Origin: an uncultured Faecalibacterium sp.
GTDB taxonomy: Bacteria; Bacillota; Clostridia; Oscillospirales; Ruminococcaceae
Direction of reading: 5' to 3'
Assembly (NCBI GenBank): GCA_934561115.1
Contig: CAKTFS010000001.1
Span: 120,748 to 184,747 of the forward strand
DNA length: 64,000 nucleotides
The translations under genes were made by a program, and so were the position numbers. The notes under the pieces are model-generated. The model was not told where the DNA came from and made no database searches. It was given only the letters and a program-made list of their open reading frames with translations. The first letter of the stretch is position 1. Each line of letters begins with the position of its first letter. Shown piece after piece: positions 63,885 through 64,000 of the stretch.

Positions 63885-63918
63885 ACAAAAAAGCCCTGAG
63901 ATTTTCATCTCAGAGCTT
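63885..63918 (-). terminator. Terminator of the rRNA operon
   Basis: Stem CTCTGAGAT with ATCTCAGGG around GAAA, followed by CTTTTTT on the minus strand, directly after the 5S gene. Confidence 0.88.
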
Positions 63919-63922
63919 TCTG

Positions 63923-64000
63923 CTAAGTCGGCGACTACCTATTTTCACAAGCCGTTTCCAGCTAACTATCTTCGGCACAAGTAAGCTTAACTTCTGTGTT
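63923..64000 (-). rRNA. rrf: 5S ribosomal RNA, 3' part, cut by the window edge
   Basis: On the minus strand the sequence begins AACACAGAAGTTAAGC, the universal 5S core (loop B/helix III region), then CCGAAGATAGTTAGCTGG and GGTAGTCGCCGACTTAG at the 3' end. About 78 nt of roughly 117 are present; the 5' end, and probably 23S and 16S genes, lie beyond the right edge. The exact 3' end is uncertain by a few bases. Confidence 0.88.

Overview
The window looks like a chromosomal segment of a GC-rich, low-redundancy clostridial anaerobe, most like Faecalibacterium and its relatives (Oscillospiraceae). This is an inference from gene content and order: yicC-remA-gmk-priA, dgt-dnaG-rpoD, M50-scpA-scpB-DUF2953-ytfJ-rluB, mltG-U32 peptidase, zinc-type L28, DUF1540 and DUF4250 proteins, a reverse rubrerythrin and a ThyX thymidylate synthase. 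Nearly all of it is ordinary core genome. There is no prophage, complete insertion sequence, CRISPR array or tRNA gene. The right edge holds the 3' part of a 5S rRNA gene, so an rRNA operon lies just outside.

Layout: 1-2302 (minus) yicC-remA-gmk-priA. 2580-2921 a stand-alone transposase-type helix-turn-helix gene with its own promoter and terminator. 3119-6290 (minus) three genes that together form a biotin-dependent transcarboxylase-like set (12S-like, 1.3S-like, 5S-like). 6675-8627 a membrane glycerophosphodiesterase. 8761-10455 (minus) rpsB-tsf. 10657-12594 an LTA synthase-like sulfatase. 12750-15212 small genes, including a YgbA-type protein and a flavodoxin that share an inverted-repeat motif. 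15421-23648 (minus) a long run pcrA-thyX-tmk-GNAT-mltG-U32-DUF1624. 23732-26603 divergent GNAT and gntR-pyrB-pyrI. 26604-27262 a gene-free stretch with a covarying repeat and a candidate structured RNA. 27263-29270 (minus) an Agr-type two-component pair. 29405-30775 an NSS transporter. 30790-34903 (minus) the site-2 protease/ScpAB/RluB cluster. 35097-36369 L28, DUF4250 and an esterase-like protein. 36639-39592 csoR-copA copper resistance. 39739-41404 (minus) an SGNH hydrolase and rubrerythrin. 41669-43165 (minus) a uracil permease behind a leader-peptide attenuator. 43414-44535 a cysteine desulfurase. 44660-49244 (minus) rpsL-rpsG-fusA-tuf. 49633-57199 (minus) rpoB-rpoC. 57675-61602 (minus) dgt-dnaG-rpoD. 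61745-63417 (minus) YigZ and a secreted tandem-CAP protein. 63923-64000 5S rRNA.

Promoters are unusually easy to read: most carry a TTGaca-like -35, 16-18 bp (mostly 17), and a TATAAT-like -10. This allowed several regulatory structures to be placed relative to a likely transcription start. The most interesting are: a 21-codon leader peptide with a strong Shine-Dalgarno and a U-rich stretch directly before a terminator upstream of the uracil permease; an internal Shine-Dalgarno and ATG inside copA that would release a free CopZ-like chaperone; a repeated AGTTAG-N6-CTAACT element around the flavodoxin and YgbA-family genes; an alpha/beta hydrolase with Asp in place of the nucleophile Ser; and a two-copy 3'-UTR element with compensatory base changes in its stem.

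No tools were used. Functions come from recognising family motifs, starts were chosen mostly by Shine-Dalgarno position, and regulatory calls are predictions.
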